Source: Sediminibacterium sp.
GTDB taxonomy: Bacteria; Bacteroidota; Bacteroidia; Chitinophagales; Chitinophagaceae
Direction of reading: 5' to 3'
Assembly: GCA_030832695.1 (NCBI GenBank)
Contig: JAURIP010000110.1
Span: 1 to 5,620 of the forward strand
DNA length: 5,620 bases
Both the position numbers and the translations under genes were made by a program. Below are positions 5,070 through 5,620 of this stretch, in pieces. Positions within the stretch are counted from its first letter, which is position 1, and every line of letters begins with the position of its first letter. A model generated the notes under the pieces. That model was not told the origin of the DNA and made no database searches. It was given only the letters and a program-made list of their open reading frames with translations.

Positions 5070-5620
5070 ATGCACCAACAGATTCACCAACAAATAGCTG
5101 ATAATTTACTTGACAACTACCAGGGGCAGGAGCCATTGGCCAATTATTTAAAAAAGTATTTTTCGGCTAATAAAAAACATGGTAGTCGGGATAGAAAAAG
5201 CATTTCTGCATTTTGTTATGCGCATTTTAGAGATGGGGAAATTGTTTTCCCGCTTGTGCAAAATGTATCCACGGAAATAAATGTGAAACAATTTGTCGCA
5301 TCCCATCAGGAGCAACCCTTGTTGTTTATTCGGGTGCGTCCTTGGCAAAGAGAAAAAGTAATTCCAAAACTAATTGCAGCACAAATTACTTATCAGGAAA
5401 TTACGCCCACCACTTTTGCTTTCGTTAATACCACTTCACTTCAAAATGTATTGGAGTTAAATAAGGAAGTGGTGATCCAGGATATAAATTCACAAGCACT
5501 TGCTTCCTTACTTGCACTCGTGCCCACGAGTATGGATCAAGTATTAAATGTTTGGGACGCCTGCGCTGCAAGTGGCGGAAAATCTATTTTAATGTTTGAT
5601 TATTTGTCGAATATTAAAAT
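5070..5620 (+). CDS. RsmB/NOP2/Sun-family RNA (cytosine-5) methyltransferase, partial (C-terminus beyond the right edge)
   Basis: These are SAM-dependent enzymes that methylate cytosine C5 in rRNA or tRNA; the bacterial founder RsmB (Sun/Fmu) modifies 16S rRNA. There are 183 codons with no stop. Residues 1-55 form a helical N-terminal part with PLANYLKKYF and GSRDRKSISAFCYAHFR, typical of Bacteroidota members. LLFIRVRP (84-91) corresponds to the LRVN strand of the family's pre-catalytic domain. VVIQDINSQALAS (134-146) matches the VQDxxSQ motif. VWDACAASGGKSILMFD (161-177) is SAM-binding motif I, usually DACAAPGGKT; here Pro is Ser (S168) and Thr is Ser (S172). The two catalytic cysteines (PCS and TC motifs) lie beyond the window, so activity and exact target cannot be judged. 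ATG at 5070 is the only good start: the frame is closed at 5022-5024, and TTG at 5040 is a poor alternative. It is transcribed divergently from rpsT. Confidence 0.9.
   Translation, partial: MHQQIHQQIADNLLDNYQGQEPLANYLKKYFSANKKHGSRDRKSISAFCYAHFRDGEIVFPLVQNVSTEINVKQFVASHQEQPLLFIRVRPWQREKVIPKLIAAQITYQEITPTTFAFVNTTSLQNVLELNKEVVIQDINSQALASLLALVPTSMDQVLNVWDACAASGGKSILMFDYLSNIK

Noticed and set aside
5148..5348. Minus-strand open frame of 66 codons
   Set aside because: Antisense to the methyltransferase gene, with no supporting motif.

Overview
The window looks like a core-genome segment of a Bacteroidota bacterium, most plausibly Chitinophagaceae or a relative; the family-level call is an inference from memory of protein style. 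A Gram-negative outer membrane is implied by lpxB. The start codons mostly lack Shine-Dalgarno sequences, and one promoter (ahead of rpsT) carries a perfect TAnnTTTG -7 box, the form used by the Bacteroidota housekeeping sigma factor. No rRNA, tRNA, CRISPR array, insertion sequence or phage structural gene is visible.

Layout. Positions 1-1879 (minus strand) hold a tightly packed operon read surE -> small three-helix membrane protein -> lpxB. The first two genes overlap by 13 bp and the last two abut with no gap; lpxB runs off the left edge. A divergent intergenic region (1880-2062) follows, then a plus-strand transcriptional regulator (2063-2842) that joins an XRE helix-turn-helix to a LexA/CI-type S24 self-cleavage domain. 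Immediately before its start codon are two copies of the palindrome ACTAA-N5-TTAGT, centred 22 bp apart, which I read as its own operators. The regulator converges on guaA (GMP synthase, 2861-4396, minus), leaving only 18 bp between the stop codons. Upstream of guaA on the same strand is rpsT (ribosomal protein S20, 4479-4754). A strong intrinsic terminator lies between them and ends only 15 bp before the guaA start codon.

From 4755 to 5069 is a non-coding divergent region. It holds the rpsT promoter on one strand. On the other it holds what may be a structured 5' leader for the last gene, a partial RsmB/NOP2/Sun-family RNA cytosine-5 methyltransferase (5070 to the right edge). The leader contains a nested hairpin, a mutually exclusive alternative pairing, a 13-nt near-perfect direct repeat, and a GNRA-capped hairpin that covers the ribosome-binding region.

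Most genes are housekeeping: lipid A synthesis, nucleotide metabolism and ribosome/rRNA function. The points most worth attention are regulatory: the tandem operators of the self-cleaving regulator, the terminator pressed against guaA, and the switch-like leader ahead of the methyltransferase. I see no clear evidence of a wholly new multi-gene system.
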